This document shows positions 8,292-17,632 of a DNA stretch of 64,000 bases, piece by piece (positions within the stretch are counted from its first letter, which is position 1; every line of letters starts with the position of its first letter). The position numbers were made by a program, and so were the translations under genes. The stretch spans positions 62,001 to 126,000 of the forward strand of contig NZ_FOXY01000004.1 of the NCBI RefSeq assembly GCF_900115865.1. The letters run 5' to 3'. The stretch is from Donghicola eburneus (lineage in GTDB: Bacteria > Pseudomonadota > Alphaproteobacteria > Rhodobacterales > Rhodobacteraceae). The notes beneath the pieces are model-generated. The model had not been told where the DNA came from. It searched no databases and saw only the letters and a list, made by a program, of their open reading frames with translations.

Positions 8292-9539
8292 CTAGGTTCC
8301 CGCATCGGTGGCATCAAGCCAGAATTCATCCGATATCCGGCGAATTTCCGCGCGAACTCTTGCTGAAAAAGAGCAAACTGTGAAGAGGGGCTGTGACCTA
8401 AGGCTTCGACCCCATATACCCCCGCTCTGTATCCAATATCCTGCATCATCATAGCGGAACCGATGGTAGAGCGCCGTTGGTGAAAGCTCTATGACAATCG
8501 CGATTTTATTCGCACTTGCAGCATCAATCGCTTGTTGCGCGACCAGTTTCCGCTCAAAAAAGCGGCAACCTAGGTGAAAAACTTCGCAAATCAGTGATTC
8601 GGTCAGGGCTCGAAAGGCACTTTCCGGCTTTTCAGGAATGGTTCGGGTGGTCGCGCGACGGGACTTTCCATCCGACAATCCGTCATTCATCGTAACATTC
8701 AGAAAGCCCACTTCCTCGGGCCCGATTGCGCCAGATTGCATGTGGCGCAGCAGTCTGGTCCGTTGCGTCTTTCTGAAAATCTGTTCCGAATTGAGAATGT
8801 CTGTGGGGTGGCAATAGAGCCCCGCAAACACCGCTTGGCTCGCGCCGATTTCATAGAGCGTTTTAGGAACACGTGTGCCAGACCGCCGACCGCTCGCTGC
8901 ATAGGCGTGATGAACGCGCGCCATCGGCACGATCGCGACCCGACGCCCGGCAAAAGCAAGCCGCATACTGAGATCGCTATCGTCGAGGTAAAATCGATAA
9001 CGCGGGTCAAAGCCGTTCATTTCGACCAGTACCGACCGGCGAAATGCCATGTTAGTGCCGATCAGCTTGATTGCGCGGCTTGCGCTCGACTGGAACACGC
9101 TGATCTGATCATCGGGCACACTTAATGCGTGGCTTATCCCCGAAGCATCAATCGTCTCTGCTTTCCATTGATAGGAGATGCCGTTGCGCCCAAGCGTGAA
9201 GCCAGTCGCTGCGGCGATTTCAGGTTGCTCGAACGCCTGAAGAAGCAAGTAGAGCCAAGCGGGCTCTGGCACCGCGTCATCATCAATAAAAGCGACGATC
9301 TCGCCCGCGGCAGCACAAATACCGCGGTTTCGTGCCACCGCGATATTCTCTTCGTTCATTCGGACGAGCTTGACCCGTTCCGCCCACCCCAGTTCGGTCA
9401 GATGCTGGATGGCACTGTCGCTTGTGACGACAACGACCTCCATTGCAACTTTCTGCTGCTGAGATAGCGCCTTGAGACAGCGGGCCAGCAGGGCCTCTCG
9501 ACCCTGACTGACAACAACAACGCTGGCCGAAGGCTGCAC
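8292..9539 (-). CDS. Glycosyltransferase family 2
   Basis: 415 residues. SASVVVVSQGRE (4-15), NIAVARNRGICAA (65-77) and VAFIDDDAVPEP (82-93, the metal-binding DDD) are the classic GT-A features of GT2; FYLDDSDLSMRL near 180 is the second conserved block with the ED-like catalytic region. The C-terminal 180 residues carry no motif I recognise. No membrane helices. It starts 4 bases after cysQ, so the two are almost certainly cotranscribed. Donor sugar and product unknown; context says surface polysaccharide or glycan decoration. Confidence 0.82.
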   Translation of the reverse strand: MQPSASVVVVSQGREALLARCLKALSQQQKVAMEVVVVTSDSAIQHLTELGWAERVKLVRMNEENIAVARNRGICAAAGEIVAFIDDDAVPEPAWLYLLLQAFEQPEIAAATGFTLGRNGISYQWKAETIDASGISHALSVPDDQISVFQSSASRAIKLIGTNMAFRRSVLVEMNGFDPRYRFYLDDSDLSMRLAFAGRRVAIVPMARVHHAYAASGRRSGTRVPKTLYEIGASQAVFAGLYCHPTDILNSEQIFRKTQRTRLLRHMQSGAIGPEEVGFLNVTMNDGLSDGKSRRATTRTIPEKPESAFRALTESLICEVFHLGCRFFERKLVAQQAIDAASANKIAIVIELSPTALYHRFRYDDAGYWIQSGGIWGRSLRSQPLFTVCSFSARVRAEIRRISDEFWLDATDAGT

Positions 9540-9543
9540 GACC

Positions 9544-10338
9544 TTAGGCTTTCAGTTCGACCGCCGGAGCGTAGGCGATGAAGAAGGGGTTGCCGAAGCC
9601 CGCCTTGCCATACTGCAGAGGTTCGTGGGTATCAAAGACCACAACCTTGCCGCCCGCGCCATGTAGAACAGCCTGACCAGCGGCAGTATCCCATTCCATG
9701 GTACGCCCGAGGCGCGGGTACAAGTCGGCTTCGCCTGTTGCGACGAGGCAGAATTTCAGCGAACTGCCGGCGCTCTTGGAGTCTTTGACGCTGTATTTAT
9801 TGATGTAGTCGTCGGTCGCCTGATCGCGGTGCGATTTCGAAGCGACGACCATCAACGCTGAATTGTCCGAGTCAGCGACTGACAGCGACTTGGTTTCACC
9901 CACGGTATCTTTGTCGAACGGGCCCATCTCTTCGACGGTTGCGCCATCTGCCAGGGTAAAGAACATGCGGTCTCGCGCCGGAGCGTAGACCACGCCTCGG
10001 GTGGGCACACCATTTTCAACCAGTGCGATGTTGACTGTGAAGTCGCCACGGCGGTTGATAAATTCTTTGGTGCCGTCCAAAGGATCAACGATCAAGAATG
10101 TGTCGACGTCAAGATTGTGGCTATCCGACTGTTCTTCGGTGACCAGAGCTACCTCAGGAAATGCCGCCCGCAAGCCCGCCGAGATCAGCTCGTCCGCCGC
10201 TTCGTCAGCTGCAGTTACGGGGCTTTCGTCACTCTTGGACTTCACCTCGAAATCGTCGGAATTATAAATCTCCATGATCTTGTCACCGGCTTCGAGCGCC
10301 AGTTTCCGCATTACAGAAGTCAATTGTGCGTAATCCAT
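9544..10338 (-). CDS. cysQ: 3'(2'),5'-bisphosphate nucleotidase (PAP phosphatase)
   Basis: 264 residues from the ATG at 10338, preceded by AAAGGA nine bases upstream; an in-frame extension to 10401 has no family support. Inositol-monophosphatase fold with metal site LVTEEQSD (65-72), DPLDGTKEFINRRGDFTVNIAL (85-106) and EWDTAAGQAVL near the C-terminus, the CysQ arrangement. It turns 3'-phosphoadenosine 5'-phosphate into AMP and phosphate. PAP is the by-product of PAPS sulfotransferases and inhibits them, so placement with a glycosyltransferase beside a sulfotransferase locus fits polysaccharide sulfation as well as general sulfur assimilation. Confidence 0.9.
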   Translation of the reverse strand: MDYAQLTSVMRKLALEAGDKIMEIYNSDDFEVKSKSDESPVTAADEAADELISAGLRAAFPEVALVTEEQSDSHNLDVDTFLIVDPLDGTKEFINRRGDFTVNIALVENGVPTRGVVYAPARDRMFFTLADGATVEEMGPFDKDTVGETKSLSVADSDNSALMVVASKSHRDQATDDYINKYSVKDSKSAGSSLKFCLVATGEADLYPRLGRTMEWDTAAGQAVLHGAGGKVVVFDTHEPLQYGKAGFGNPFFIAYAPAVELKA

Positions 10339-10461
10339 AGAGATATTTCCTTTAACCACATGGCAGAGTTGTTCAATCACTGGCATTCTCTTATCCTGCA
10401 TGGAAAGGGAGCATCAAGATTTCCCTGCTATTCCTTCGCGCATCATTTGAAAGACCGCGAC

Positions 10462-11286
10462 ATGATCGGGCAAACGCAACGACAACAAAGCTCCTGGCGC
10501 AAAGCCCTGTCCATGGCAGACGTCATTTACCACACCGCCGTGCGCGATGTGCGTAAGTCCCATAGCAATGCGTTATTCGCTATTTTGATCAACATGCTAC
10601 AGCTTGTGGTGATGGTGGCATCTTTCTATCTGTTCTTTGTCATTCTCGGCATAAGGCAGGCCGCGATCCGTGGCGACTTCCTGCTGTATATGATGTCAGG
10701 TATTTTTCTCTTTATGTGTCACATCAAGGCGGTGAGCGCGGTGACTGGATCCGAAGGACCCGCCTCTCCAATGATGAAGCATGCACCGATGACGACGATT
10801 ATCTCGATACTCGCGTCATTGCTGGGGGCTTTCTACATCCAACTAATATCGCTTCTGACAATATTATTCTTGTACCACGTGCTGATGAATCCGATCGAGG
10901 TGCAGGATCCGGTCGGAGCCATGGCGATGATGGGCATTGCCTTTTTTAGCGGCGCGGCGGTCGGCATGTGTTTTGTGGCGTTGAAGCCATGGGCGCCCCA
11001 GTTCGCAAGCATTTTGACCCAAATCTATCAGCGCGCCAATATGATCGCGTCGGGCAAGATGTTTGTTGCCAACTCCCTACCTCCGTTCATGCTCAGTATG
11101 TTCGACTGGAACCCCCTGTTCCACTGTATCGACCAGGCGCGTGGTTTCGTTTTTATCAACTACAATCCACACAATAGCTCGATTACCTACCCGATCGTCG
11201 TCGCGCTGGTTCTGTTGATCATCGGCCTTATGGGCGAATTTTTCACTCGCAAACACGCATCTGCCAGCTGGAGTGCGCGCCGTTAA
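10462..11286 (+). CDS. ABC-2 type polysaccharide/polyol-phosphate export permease
   Basis: 274 residues from the ATG at 10462. Six predicted membrane segments are easily seen: about 45-68, 75-97, 118-143, 155-178, a shorter pair near 185-225, and 242-264 (IVVALVLLIIGLMGEFF). Length and pattern match KpsM/RkpT-type permeases that export capsule or other surface glycans with a separate ATPase. No ATP-binding partner is encoded beside it; it stands alone, divergent from cysQ, and its last 4 bases overlap the end of alkB. The ATPase and polymer-handling proteins must be elsewhere, or this permease is an orphan serving the adjacent sulfated-glycan locus. Confidence 0.82.
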   Translation: MIGQTQRQQSSWRKALSMADVIYHTAVRDVRKSHSNALFAILINMLQLVVMVASFYLFFVILGIRQAAIRGDFLLYMMSGIFLFMCHIKAVSAVTGSEGPASPMMKHAPMTTIISILASLLGAFYIQLISLLTILFLYHVLMNPIEVQDPVGAMAMMGIAFFSGAAVGMCFVALKPWAPQFASILTQIYQRANMIASGKMFVANSLPPFMLSMFDWNPLFHCIDQARGFVFINYNPHNSSITYPIVVALVLLIIGLMGEFFTRKHASASWSARR

Positions 11287-11894
11287 GTCACCACACGCAG
11301 CGTCAGATTAATACGCCCCCCGCTTGGCATTAAACGGCTGGAATTGGGCCTTAGTTTATCGATGCCGTGGAAAGCCAGTCGTGCCTTTCCATGAAGAATT
11401 GCGATGTCTCCGGACTTGAGCCAGACTGACCGCGTAGGGTCACTGCGGTTTATGCCACCCACGCGAAATCGCGCTTCATCCCCGAGAGAGACGGACAGAA
11501 CTGGCTGGGAAAAATCAGCCTCGTCATTGTCTTGGTGCAGGCCCATTCTGGCGTCTGGTGCATACCAATTTACTAGGCAACTTTCTGGCAGTCGGTTCGC
11601 TTCCGCGTAGAGCTCCCAAAGCTCAAGCAGACAGTCGGGGATCGGGGGCCACGGGGCACCATTTGGATGCCGCGCCTCGTATCTATACCCCCCACGGTCC
11701 GTGATCCATCCATAGTCGCCCGCAGCACTCATCCGGACAGACAGCGGTCGGCCAGATGGCGTAACAGGCTGAACCAAGGGCGCCGCGCGCAAAATCCCTC
11801 GGACCTCTTCCAACAAGGCGACTTGCGCCTCTGGTCTCAATGCCTCTTGGATGATGCGCACGCCGTTCAGGTCGAGTTCCTGCAAAATTCCCAT
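11283..11894 (-). CDS. alkB: Alpha-ketoglutarate-dependent alkylated-DNA dioxygenase AlkB
   Basis: 203 residues from the ATG at 11894; a GTG 39 bases further upstream is possible but less likely. The Fe(II) triad is His120, Asp122 (LHQDNDE) and His176 (FHGIDK); Arg194 and Arg200 in GGRINLTLR bind 2-oxoglutarate. NWYAPDARMGLHQD and the downstream LSVSLGDEARF strand are diagnostic. The enzyme oxidatively removes 1-methyladenine and 3-methylcytosine lesions from single-stranded DNA and RNA. It is divergent from dnaK, its promoter sharing the 188-base interval, and convergent with the ABC permease (4-base overlap). Confidence 0.93.
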   Translation of the reverse strand: MGILQELDLNGVRIIQEALRPEAQVALLEEVRGILRAAPLVQPVTPSGRPLSVRMSAAGDYGWITDRGGYRYEARHPNGAPWPPIPDCLLELWELYAEANRLPESCLVNWYAPDARMGLHQDNDEADFSQPVLSVSLGDEARFRVGGINRSDPTRSVWLKSGDIAILHGKARLAFHGIDKLRPNSSRLMPSGGRINLTLRVVT

Positions 11895-11952
11895 TCTTTG
11901 GGCAGCCTTTCTTGCTTGAGGCAAATTTGTCACACAAAGCGCTTGCGCAATG

Positions 11953-11981
11953 CTTGCAGCGTTCGAATGCGCTACTTATAT
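11953..11981 (+). promoter_or_regulatory. RpoH (sigma-32) heat-shock promoter of dnaK
   Basis: CTTG at 11953-11956, 18 bases, then CTTATAT at 11975-11981. This exactly fits the alphaproteobacterial RpoH consensus (CTTG, 17-18 bases, CYTATNT). It lies about 100 bases before the dnaK start, leaving a leader of roughly 95 bases. Confidence 0.75.
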
Positions 11982-12082
11982 ACGCCGAGAACCGGAGCGG
12001 GCGAGCCTGCTCCTGACATCGGGCAAGGGTGCCACAAAGGGCCTGAGCCTGGAACATCGCCTAAGTTATGAGGGATACAAAC

Positions 12083-14008
12083 ATGTCGAAAGTCATCGGG
12101 ATCGACCTCGGGACCACCAACAGCTGCGTCGCAATCATGGACGGCCAGCAGCCCCGCGTTATCGAAAACTCCGAAGGTGCACGCACCACGCCGTCGATCG
12201 TCGCATTTGCAGAAGACGAGCGTCTGGTCGGCCAGCCTGCCAAGCGTCAGGCCGTCACCAACCCTGACAACACCATCTTTGCCGTTAAGCGTCTCATCGG
12301 TCGTCGGTTCGACGACGCGGACATCGCAAAGGACAAGAAAAACCTGCCGTACAACGTTGTGAACGGCGGCAACGGCGACGCATGGGTCGAAGCCCGCGGT
12401 GAGAAGTTCAGCCCCGCGCAAATTTCGGCTCTGATCCTGAAGAAGATGAAGGAAACCGCCGAAGGTTATCTGGGTGATGAAGTGACCAAGGCCGTGATCA
12501 CCGTGCCTGCGTACTTCAACGACGCTCAGCGTCAGGCCACAAAAGACGCCGGCAAGATCGCTGGCCTTGAGGTTCTGCGCATTATCAACGAGCCGACCGC
12601 CGCTGCTCTGGCCTACGGTCTGGACAAAAAAGACAGCAAAACCATCGCGGTCTATGACCTTGGCGGCGGTACCTTCGACGTCACCATTCTGGAAATCGAC
12701 GATGGCCTGTTCGAAGTGAAGTCGACCAACGGCGACACCTTCCTCGGTGGTGAAGACTTCGACATGCGCATCGTGTCCTATCTGGCCGACGAGTTCAAAA
12801 AAGAGCACGGCGTTGACCTGACCTCGGACAAGATGGCCCTGCAGCGTCTGAAAGAAGCTGCGGAAAAAGCCAAGATCGAACTGTCGAGCTCGACCCAAAC
12901 CGAAATCAACCAGCCGTTCATCTCGATGGGTTCGAACGGTCAGCCCCTGCACATGGTCATGAAGCTGACCCGTGCGAAGCTGGAATCGCTGGTTGGCGAT
13001 CTGGTCAAAGGTTCGCTGAAGCCCTGTGCGGCCGCTCTGAAAGACGCTGGCCTGACCGTGAACGACATCGACGAAGTTGTTCTGGTTGGTGGTCAGACCC
13101 GTATGCCCAAGGTCTTTGAAGAAGTAACCAAGTTCTTCGGCAAAGAGCCCCACAAGGGTGTGAACCCTGACGAAGTTGTAGCCATGGGTGCGGCTATTCA
13201 GGCTGGCGTTCTGCAAGGCGACGTCAAAGACGTGGTTCTGCTGGACGTGACCCCGCTGTCGCTGGGTATCGAGACTCTGGGTGGCGTATTCACGCGCCTG
13301 ATCGACCGCAACACCACCATCCCGACCAAGAAGTCGCAGATCTTCTCGACTGCAGAGGACAACCAGTCGGCCGTGACCATCCGCGTCTTCCAAGGTGAGC
13401 GTGAAATGGCTGCGGACAACAAGATGCTGGGTCAATTCAACCTCGAAGAGATCCCGCCCGCACCCCGCGGTCTGCCTCAGATCGAAGTGACCTTCGACAT
13501 CGACGCCAACGGCATCGTGTCGGTCGGCGCATCGGACAAAGGCACCGGCAAAGAGCAGAAGATCACCATCCAAGCTTCGGGCGGTCTGGACGACTCTGAG
13601 ATCGAGCGTATGGTCAAGGAAGCTGAGGAGAATGCCGAGGCCGACAAGCAGCGCCGTGAACTGGTCGACGCCAAAAACCAGGCTGAGAGCCTGATCCACT
13701 CGACCGAGAAAGCCGTCGAAGAGCATGGCGACAAGGTTGATCCTTCGACTGTCGAAGCCATCGAACTGGCGATCGCAGCTCTGAAGGACGAGCTGGAGAA
13801 GGAAGACGCTGGCAAGATCAAGTCGGGCATCCAAAACGTGACCGAAGCGTCCATGCGTCTGGGTGAGGCCATCTACAAAGCTAGCCAAGAAGGCGGTGAA
13901 GGTGAGTCTGCTGACTTTGACGGCGGCGAGTCCAACTCGAACAACTCGGATGACGATGGCATCGTTGACGCCGACTTCGAGGACCTTGGCAACGACAAGC
14001 GTTCGTAA
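12083..14008 (+). CDS. dnaK: Molecular chaperone DnaK (Hsp70)
   Basis: 641 residues. [18 protein letters not shown] opens the ATPase domain; [10 protein letters not shown] and [14 protein letters not shown] are the phosphate loops; [16 protein letters not shown] starts the substrate-binding domain; the acidic tail ends with [10 protein letters not shown], the co-chaperone docking end. The start is the ATG at 12083, preceded by GAGGGA seven bases upstream; an in-frame ATG at 12068 has no Shine-Dalgarno. It refolds proteins with DnaJ (encoded 76 bases downstream) and GrpE (not in this window), and is driven by a near-perfect RpoH promoter. Confidence 0.98.
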   Translation: MSKVIGIDLGTTNSCVAIMDGQQPRVIENSEGARTTPSIVAFAEDERLVGQPAKRQAVTNPDNTIFAVKRLIGRRFDDADIAKDKKNLPYNVVNGGNGDAWVEARGEKFSPAQISALILKKMKETAEGYLGDEVTKAVITVPAYFNDAQRQATKDAGKIAGLEVLRIINEPTAAALAYGLDKKDSKTIAVYDLGGGTFDVTILEIDDGLFEVKSTNGDTFLGGEDFDMRIVSYLADEFKKEHGVDLTSDKMALQRLKEAAEKAKIELSSSTQTEINQPFISMGSNGQPLHMVMKLTRAKLESLVGDLVKGSLKPCAAALKDAGLTVNDIDEVVLVGGQTRMPKVFEEVTKFFGKEPHKGVNPDEVVAMGAAIQAGVLQGDVKDVVLLDVTPLSLGIETLGGVFTRLIDRNTTIPTKKSQIFSTAEDNQSAVTIRVFQGEREMAADNKMLGQFNLEEIPPAPRGLPQIEVTFDIDANGIVSVGASDKGTGKEQKITIQASGGLDDSEIERMVKEAEENAEADKQRRELVDAKNQAESLIHSTEKAVEEHGDKVDPSTVEAIELAIAALKDELEKEDAGKIKSGIQNVTEASMRLGEAIYKASQEGGEGESADFDGGESNSNNSDDDGIVDADFEDLGNDKRS

Positions 14009-14032
14009 GGTCTGAAGTTACGGAACCTCTGG

Positions 14033-14056
14033 GGCCGGTCCGTCGACGGGCCGGCC
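14033..14056 (+). other. Stable hairpin between dnaK and dnaJ
   Basis: GGCCGGTCC-GTCGAC-GGGCCGGCC forms a 9-bp G+C-rich stem with one G-U pair. No U-run follows, so it is not an ordinary terminator. It may protect the 3' end of a dnaK processing product and lower dnaJ output relative to dnaK. Confidence 0.5.
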
Positions 14057-14084
14057 TTGCACGTTCCAGAAAGGGGAATATCCC

Positions 14085-15236
14085 ATGGCGAAACGAGATT
14101 ACTACGAAGTCCTCGGTGTCTCGAAAGGCGCTTCGGCCGACGAGCTAAAGAAAGCCTACCGGACCAAAGCCAAAGAGCTGCACCCGGACCGGAACTCTGA
14201 CAATCCTAACGCCGAGTCCCAATTCAAAGAGGTCAACGAGGCTTATGACTGCCTCAAAGACCCCGAGAAGAAGGCAGCCTATGACCGTTATGGCCACGCC
14301 GCCTTTGATGGTGGCATGGGCGGCCCTCGTGGGGGCGGCGCAGGCTATCAGGGTCAGGGCGATTTTGCCTCGGCCTTCTCGGATGTGTTTGACGACCTAT
14401 TCGGCGACTTCATGGGCGGACGCGGGGGCGGCGGTGGCCGGTCTCGGGCAGCTCGTGGTGCCGACTTGCGCTACAACCTGCGCATCACACTGGAAGAGGC
14501 TTATGCGGGGATGGCGAAAACCATCAACGTACCCTCTTCAGTGCAGTGCGACGGTTGTGACGGATCGGGCGCCGAAGGCGGCGCAGAGCCGACCACGTGT
14601 CCGACCTGTTCGGGCATGGGCAAGGTCCGCGCGCAACAAGGCTTCTTCACTGTCGAACGCACTTGTCCGACCTGTGGCGGCCTAGGCCAGATCATCAAAA
14701 ACCCCTGCAAGAAGTGCGGTGGGTCTGGACGAACCGAACGCGAGCGGTCTTTGTCGGTGAATATTCCGTCAGGCGTGGAAACCGGAACACGCATCCGTCT
14801 TGCAGGCGAAGGCGAAGCTGGCATGCGCGGTGGACCTGCGGGGGATCTGTACATCTTTATTGATGTGCAAGAGCACCCGATTTTCCAGCGCGAGTCTGTG
14901 AACCTGCACTGCCGCGTGCCTGTGTCTATGACCTCTGCTGCTCTTGGCGGCGATATCGAAGTCCCGACCATTGACGGTGGCCGCAGCCGAGTCAAAATCC
15001 CTGCGGGCAGCCAATCAGGCCGTCAAATGCGCTTGCGAGGCAAGGGCATGCCGCCCCTGCGTGGTTCGGGTCACGGCGATATGTTCATCGAATTGGCCGT
15101 CGAAACGCCGGTCAATCTTACCTCGAAGCAGAAAGACCTGCTGCGGGAATTCGAGAAGCTATCCGAGGATAACAACCCGGAATCGAAGAGCTTCTTCGGT
15201 TCTGTGAAAGACTTCTGGGACAGCATGAAAGGCTGA
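14085..15236 (+). CDS. dnaJ: Chaperone co-factor DnaJ (Hsp40)
   Basis: 383 residues. J domain with HPD (33-35) for stimulating DnaK ATPase; Gly/Phe-rich linker (about 75-120); four CxxCxGxG zinc repeats between about 145 and 205 ([32 protein letters not shown]); then the two beta-barrel substrate-binding domains. Full length, class A DnaJ. It follows dnaK and should share its heat-shock promoter, with possible attenuation by the intergenic hairpin. A strong intrinsic terminator closes the pair. Confidence 0.98.
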   Translation: MAKRDYYEVLGVSKGASADELKKAYRTKAKELHPDRNSDNPNAESQFKEVNEAYDCLKDPEKKAAYDRYGHAAFDGGMGGPRGGGAGYQGQGDFASAFSDVFDDLFGDFMGGRGGGGGRSRAARGADLRYNLRITLEEAYAGMAKTINVPSSVQCDGCDGSGAEGGAEPTTCPTCSGMGKVRAQQGFFTVERTCPTCGGLGQIIKNPCKKCGGSGRTERERSLSVNIPSGVETGTRIRLAGEGEAGMRGGPAGDLYIFIDVQEHPIFQRESVNLHCRVPVSMTSAALGGDIEVPTIDGGRSRVKIPAGSQSGRQMRLRGKGMPPLRGSGHGDMFIELAVETPVNLTSKQKDLLREFEKLSEDNNPESKSFFGSVKDFWDSMKG

Positions 15237-15243
15237 TCCAGCG

Positions 15244-15272
15244 ACGCCCGCCCATCTCGGCGGGCGTTTTTA
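15244..15272 (+). terminator. Intrinsic terminator after dnaJ
   Basis: Stem ACGCCCGCC / GGCGGGCGT with a six-base loop and a following TTTTTATTT tract, starting 7 bases after the dnaJ stop codon. Confidence 0.9.
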
Positions 15273-15319
15273 TTTCAACGTTATGGCTGTGTTAACCTGC
15301 CTCTCGCCAGACTGGCGCA

Positions 15320-16075
15320 ATGGTTCAGCACAATGCATTTCAAGAATCGATGGCTCTATTTGATCCCGACGAGGCGGTCAGCCCCCCCAAGGGGACCACG
15401 CAACCGTCATATCTGCGGGATCACCGGCGGCGCCTTCGGGACCGGTTTTTGGCAGGCGGCGCCGATGCATTGCCCGACTACGAGATGTTGGAGCTGGTGC
15501 TGTTTCGGGCAATCCCGCGGCAGGATGTGAAACCACTCGCGCGCAAACTTCTTGATCGCTTCGGAGACTTCAATCATGTGATCTCGGCCCCCGCAGAGCA
15601 TCTAAAGGAGACTAAGGGCGTCGGCGACGCAGTGGTGCTTGAGCTGAAAATCGTCGAAGCAGCAGCCCACCGCCTCGCCAAGTCGCGCGTGATCCAGCGA
15701 CCCATCCTGAGCAGTTGGCAGGCGCTGATCGACTATTGCCACACCGCCATGGCGCATAGGGAAACCGAGCAGTTTCGCGTGCTTTATTTGGATCGAAAGA
15801 ACGTTCTCATCGCGGATGAAGAACAAGCCAAGGGTACCGTTGACCATGTCCCCGTGTATCCCCGAGAGGTGATGAAGCGCGCGCTCCAGCTGAACGCCAG
15901 TGCGCTAATCTTGGTACATAACCATCCGTCCGGCGACCCCTCACCGAGTGAATCTGATCTACGAATGACAGAGCAAATTGATCGCAGCGCGCAGACACTT
16001 GGACTCACGCTCCACGATCACATTATCATCGGCAAAAGCTGCGAGCTTAGTTTCCGATCCGAGGGGTATCTGTGA
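15320..16075 (+). CDS. radC: RadC-family JAMM/MPN protein
   Basis: 251 residues. N-terminal helix-hairpin-helix region (RALPD-like, LKETKGVGDAVVLELK 95-110) followed by an MPN domain with the metal-binding HNHPSGDPSPSESD motif (His200, His202, Asp213) and upstream Glu. The old name RadC implied DNA repair, but the family's true role is unsettled; the JAMM domain predicts a metal-dependent hydrolase. It has its own interval after the dnaJ terminator. Its last 29 bases overlap the convergent OmpA-fusion gene. Confidence 0.88.
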   Translation: MVQHNAFQESMALFDPDEAVSPPKGTTQPSYLRDHRRRLRDRFLAGGADALPDYEMLELVLFRAIPRQDVKPLARKLLDRFGDFNHVISAPAEHLKETKGVGDAVVLELKIVEAAAHRLAKSRVIQRPILSSWQALIDYCHTAMAHRETEQFRVLYLDRKNVLIADEEQAKGTVDHVPVYPREVMKRALQLNASALILVHNHPSGDPSPSESDLRMTEQIDRSAQTLGLTLHDHIIIGKSCELSFRSEGYL

Positions 16076-17612
16076 CGTCATCAACGTCGGGACGCACCCA
16101 CACTTCGACACGGCGATTCACGAACCGTCCCCATTCGCTACTGTCACAAGCCAAGGGCATCGCCTCACCATAGCCGAGCGAGGTCAGGTGCGCGTGCTCC
16201 CCTCCGTCCTCTGTGGCCGCAAGCACCGCATCCATAACAACCCGCGCGCGTTTCTCAGATAGCGCTCTGTTCGCCTCGGCCGGACCCTGTCCATCACTAA
16301 AGCCGACAAACATCAGGCTCTGACCATCAAAGTCGCCTCCCGCGATTGCCTGCGCGAGAAGGGCAACATTAGACCGAGACTGCGCATCCAGCCTGGAAGA
16401 TCCAGCTTCGAAACGGAACGATACAGTCAGACGATCCCGTGCGTCCAACGTCGAGACCATTTCTTTGAGGTCCTGAAGCGCAACGCCGTCGTCCGCATGT
16501 AGGATGGCATTCACCAAGCGTTCCCCTTGGGTCGCGAGGCTAACTGTCTCTGGCTCTTGGTCGATATAGCCTGCGTTGCGCACGACTCGCTGTGCGTCTT
16601 GGCTCGCCAAATAGGCCACCAACTCACGTCCGATTTTGGGCAGCCGCCGTGCGGGACGATATAGGAACACAGGTGCCGTTAGCGGATAGTCCTCTGCCTT
16701 GACGTTCTGGCGGTCCGCTTTCAGGGACACGCCACACCCACCTCGAATAGCAAGGGGCTGCGCCCGATGGTCGTCGGACAAAGCCGCAAAGCCCAGCGCA
16801 AAGGGGTCGGTTTTGACCGCCTGCCGCAGGGCTTCTACCGACGGGTGAAAGGCTGCCGCCGCAGGCCCTTTGGGCATCAGTGCTGCGATCGCTTGCCCAA
16901 AGCCCGTTTTCGGTGATGGCAAGTGCAAAGAAATCCGCGCCTCTGGCCCGCCAACTTGAGACCAGTCTGTGATTTTGCCCGACAGGATGCCTTTGATTTG
17001 GGGCATCGAGAGGCTCCGCACCGGCGATCCGATGGAGGTGATCGGCAAGATCGCATCCAAGGCAATCACCTGCCCATAGCGCCCGTTCGTCAAATCCCCA
17101 AAGCCCGCAGTCTGTGCCAGAGCAATTTCTTGGCGGGTCATCGCGCGTGTAGCGAGTACCATGTCTGCCCCACCATCCAACATGCGGGTTAGACCCTCTC
17201 CGCTCGTCTCTGGTGTCATGTCGAAACGAACAAGTATTCGGCCCGTTGCGTCGGATAACGTTGCGCCAGCTTCGCCCAATTCCATAGCCATGTCGTTTTG
17301 CGCCGCGAAGCCCTGCAGCAAGGACGGCCACAGCGATCCCAGAGCATCGGCTGCCCCAGCGATACGCAGGTCGGCGACATAATCTGACAGATTCGGACAA
17401 GCTGGCCCCTCGCACAGGACCCCAGAGCTATCGACCGTCAGCTCTCCGTATGCCGTATCGATGCGGTAAAATTCGCCATCATAGCCCAAGAACGTGCCAT
17501 CAAGACGAATCGCTTTGTCGTGAGACACCAACGAAATGTCCTGAGCAGTTACAGATGAACCGAGTAAAAACAGATGCGCGGCGAAAATCGCCGCACGTCT
17601 AAAAACCAACAT
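16047..17612 (-). CDS. PstS-like periplasmic binding domain fused to OmpA peptidoglycan-binding domain
   Basis: 521 residues. A signal peptide (1-23, cleaved after SVTA) leads to the periplasm. A phosphate-binding-protein-like domain (about 75-350) has the order seen in PstS (LRIAGA, then GSPVRSLSMPQIKGILSGKITDW, then LGFAALSD). The C-terminal 120 residues are an OmpA/MotB domain (LTVSFRFEAGSSRLDAQSRSNV, then GFSDGQGPAEANRALSEKRA, ending NRRVEVWV), which grips peptidoglycan. The ligand of the PstS-like half is unknown: no pst transport genes are present, and wall-bound binding proteins cannot feed a permease in the usual way. A sensory, scavenging or structural role is possible. It ends inside radC on the other strand. 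Confidence 0.8.
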   Translation of the reverse strand: MLVFRRAAIFAAHLFLLGSSVTAQDISLVSHDKAIRLDGTFLGYDGEFYRIDTAYGELTVDSSGVLCEGPACPNLSDYVADLRIAGAADALGSLWPSLLQGFAAQNDMAMELGEAGATLSDATGRILVRFDMTPETSGEGLTRMLDGGADMVLATRAMTRQEIALAQTAGFGDLTNGRYGQVIALDAILPITSIGSPVRSLSMPQIKGILSGKITDWSQVGGPEARISLHLPSPKTGFGQAIAALMPKGPAAAAFHPSVEALRQAVKTDPFALGFAALSDDHRAQPLAIRGGCGVSLKADRQNVKAEDYPLTAPVFLYRPARRLPKIGRELVAYLASQDAQRVVRNAGYIDQEPETVSLATQGERLVNAILHADDGVALQDLKEMVSTLDARDRLTVSFRFEAGSSRLDAQSRSNVALLAQAIAGGDFDGQSLMFVGFSDGQGPAEANRALSEKRARVVMDAVLAATEDGGEHAHLTSLGYGEAMPLACDSSEWGRFVNRRVEVWVRPDVDDVTDTPRIGN

Positions 17613-17632
17613 TTCTGAAGACCGCCTGACTG

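Noticed and set aside
951-11286. Polysaccharide region as a recent horizontal island
   Set aside because: No integrase, tRNA, direct repeats or obvious base-composition shift; synthesis genes such as galU and galE are ordinary for the clade.
11972-13888. 638-codon open frame antisense to dnaK
   Set aside because: It mirrors the third-position bias of dnaK, has no ribosome binding site and its translation is of shadow type (rich in H, R, D, V, L). Not a gene.
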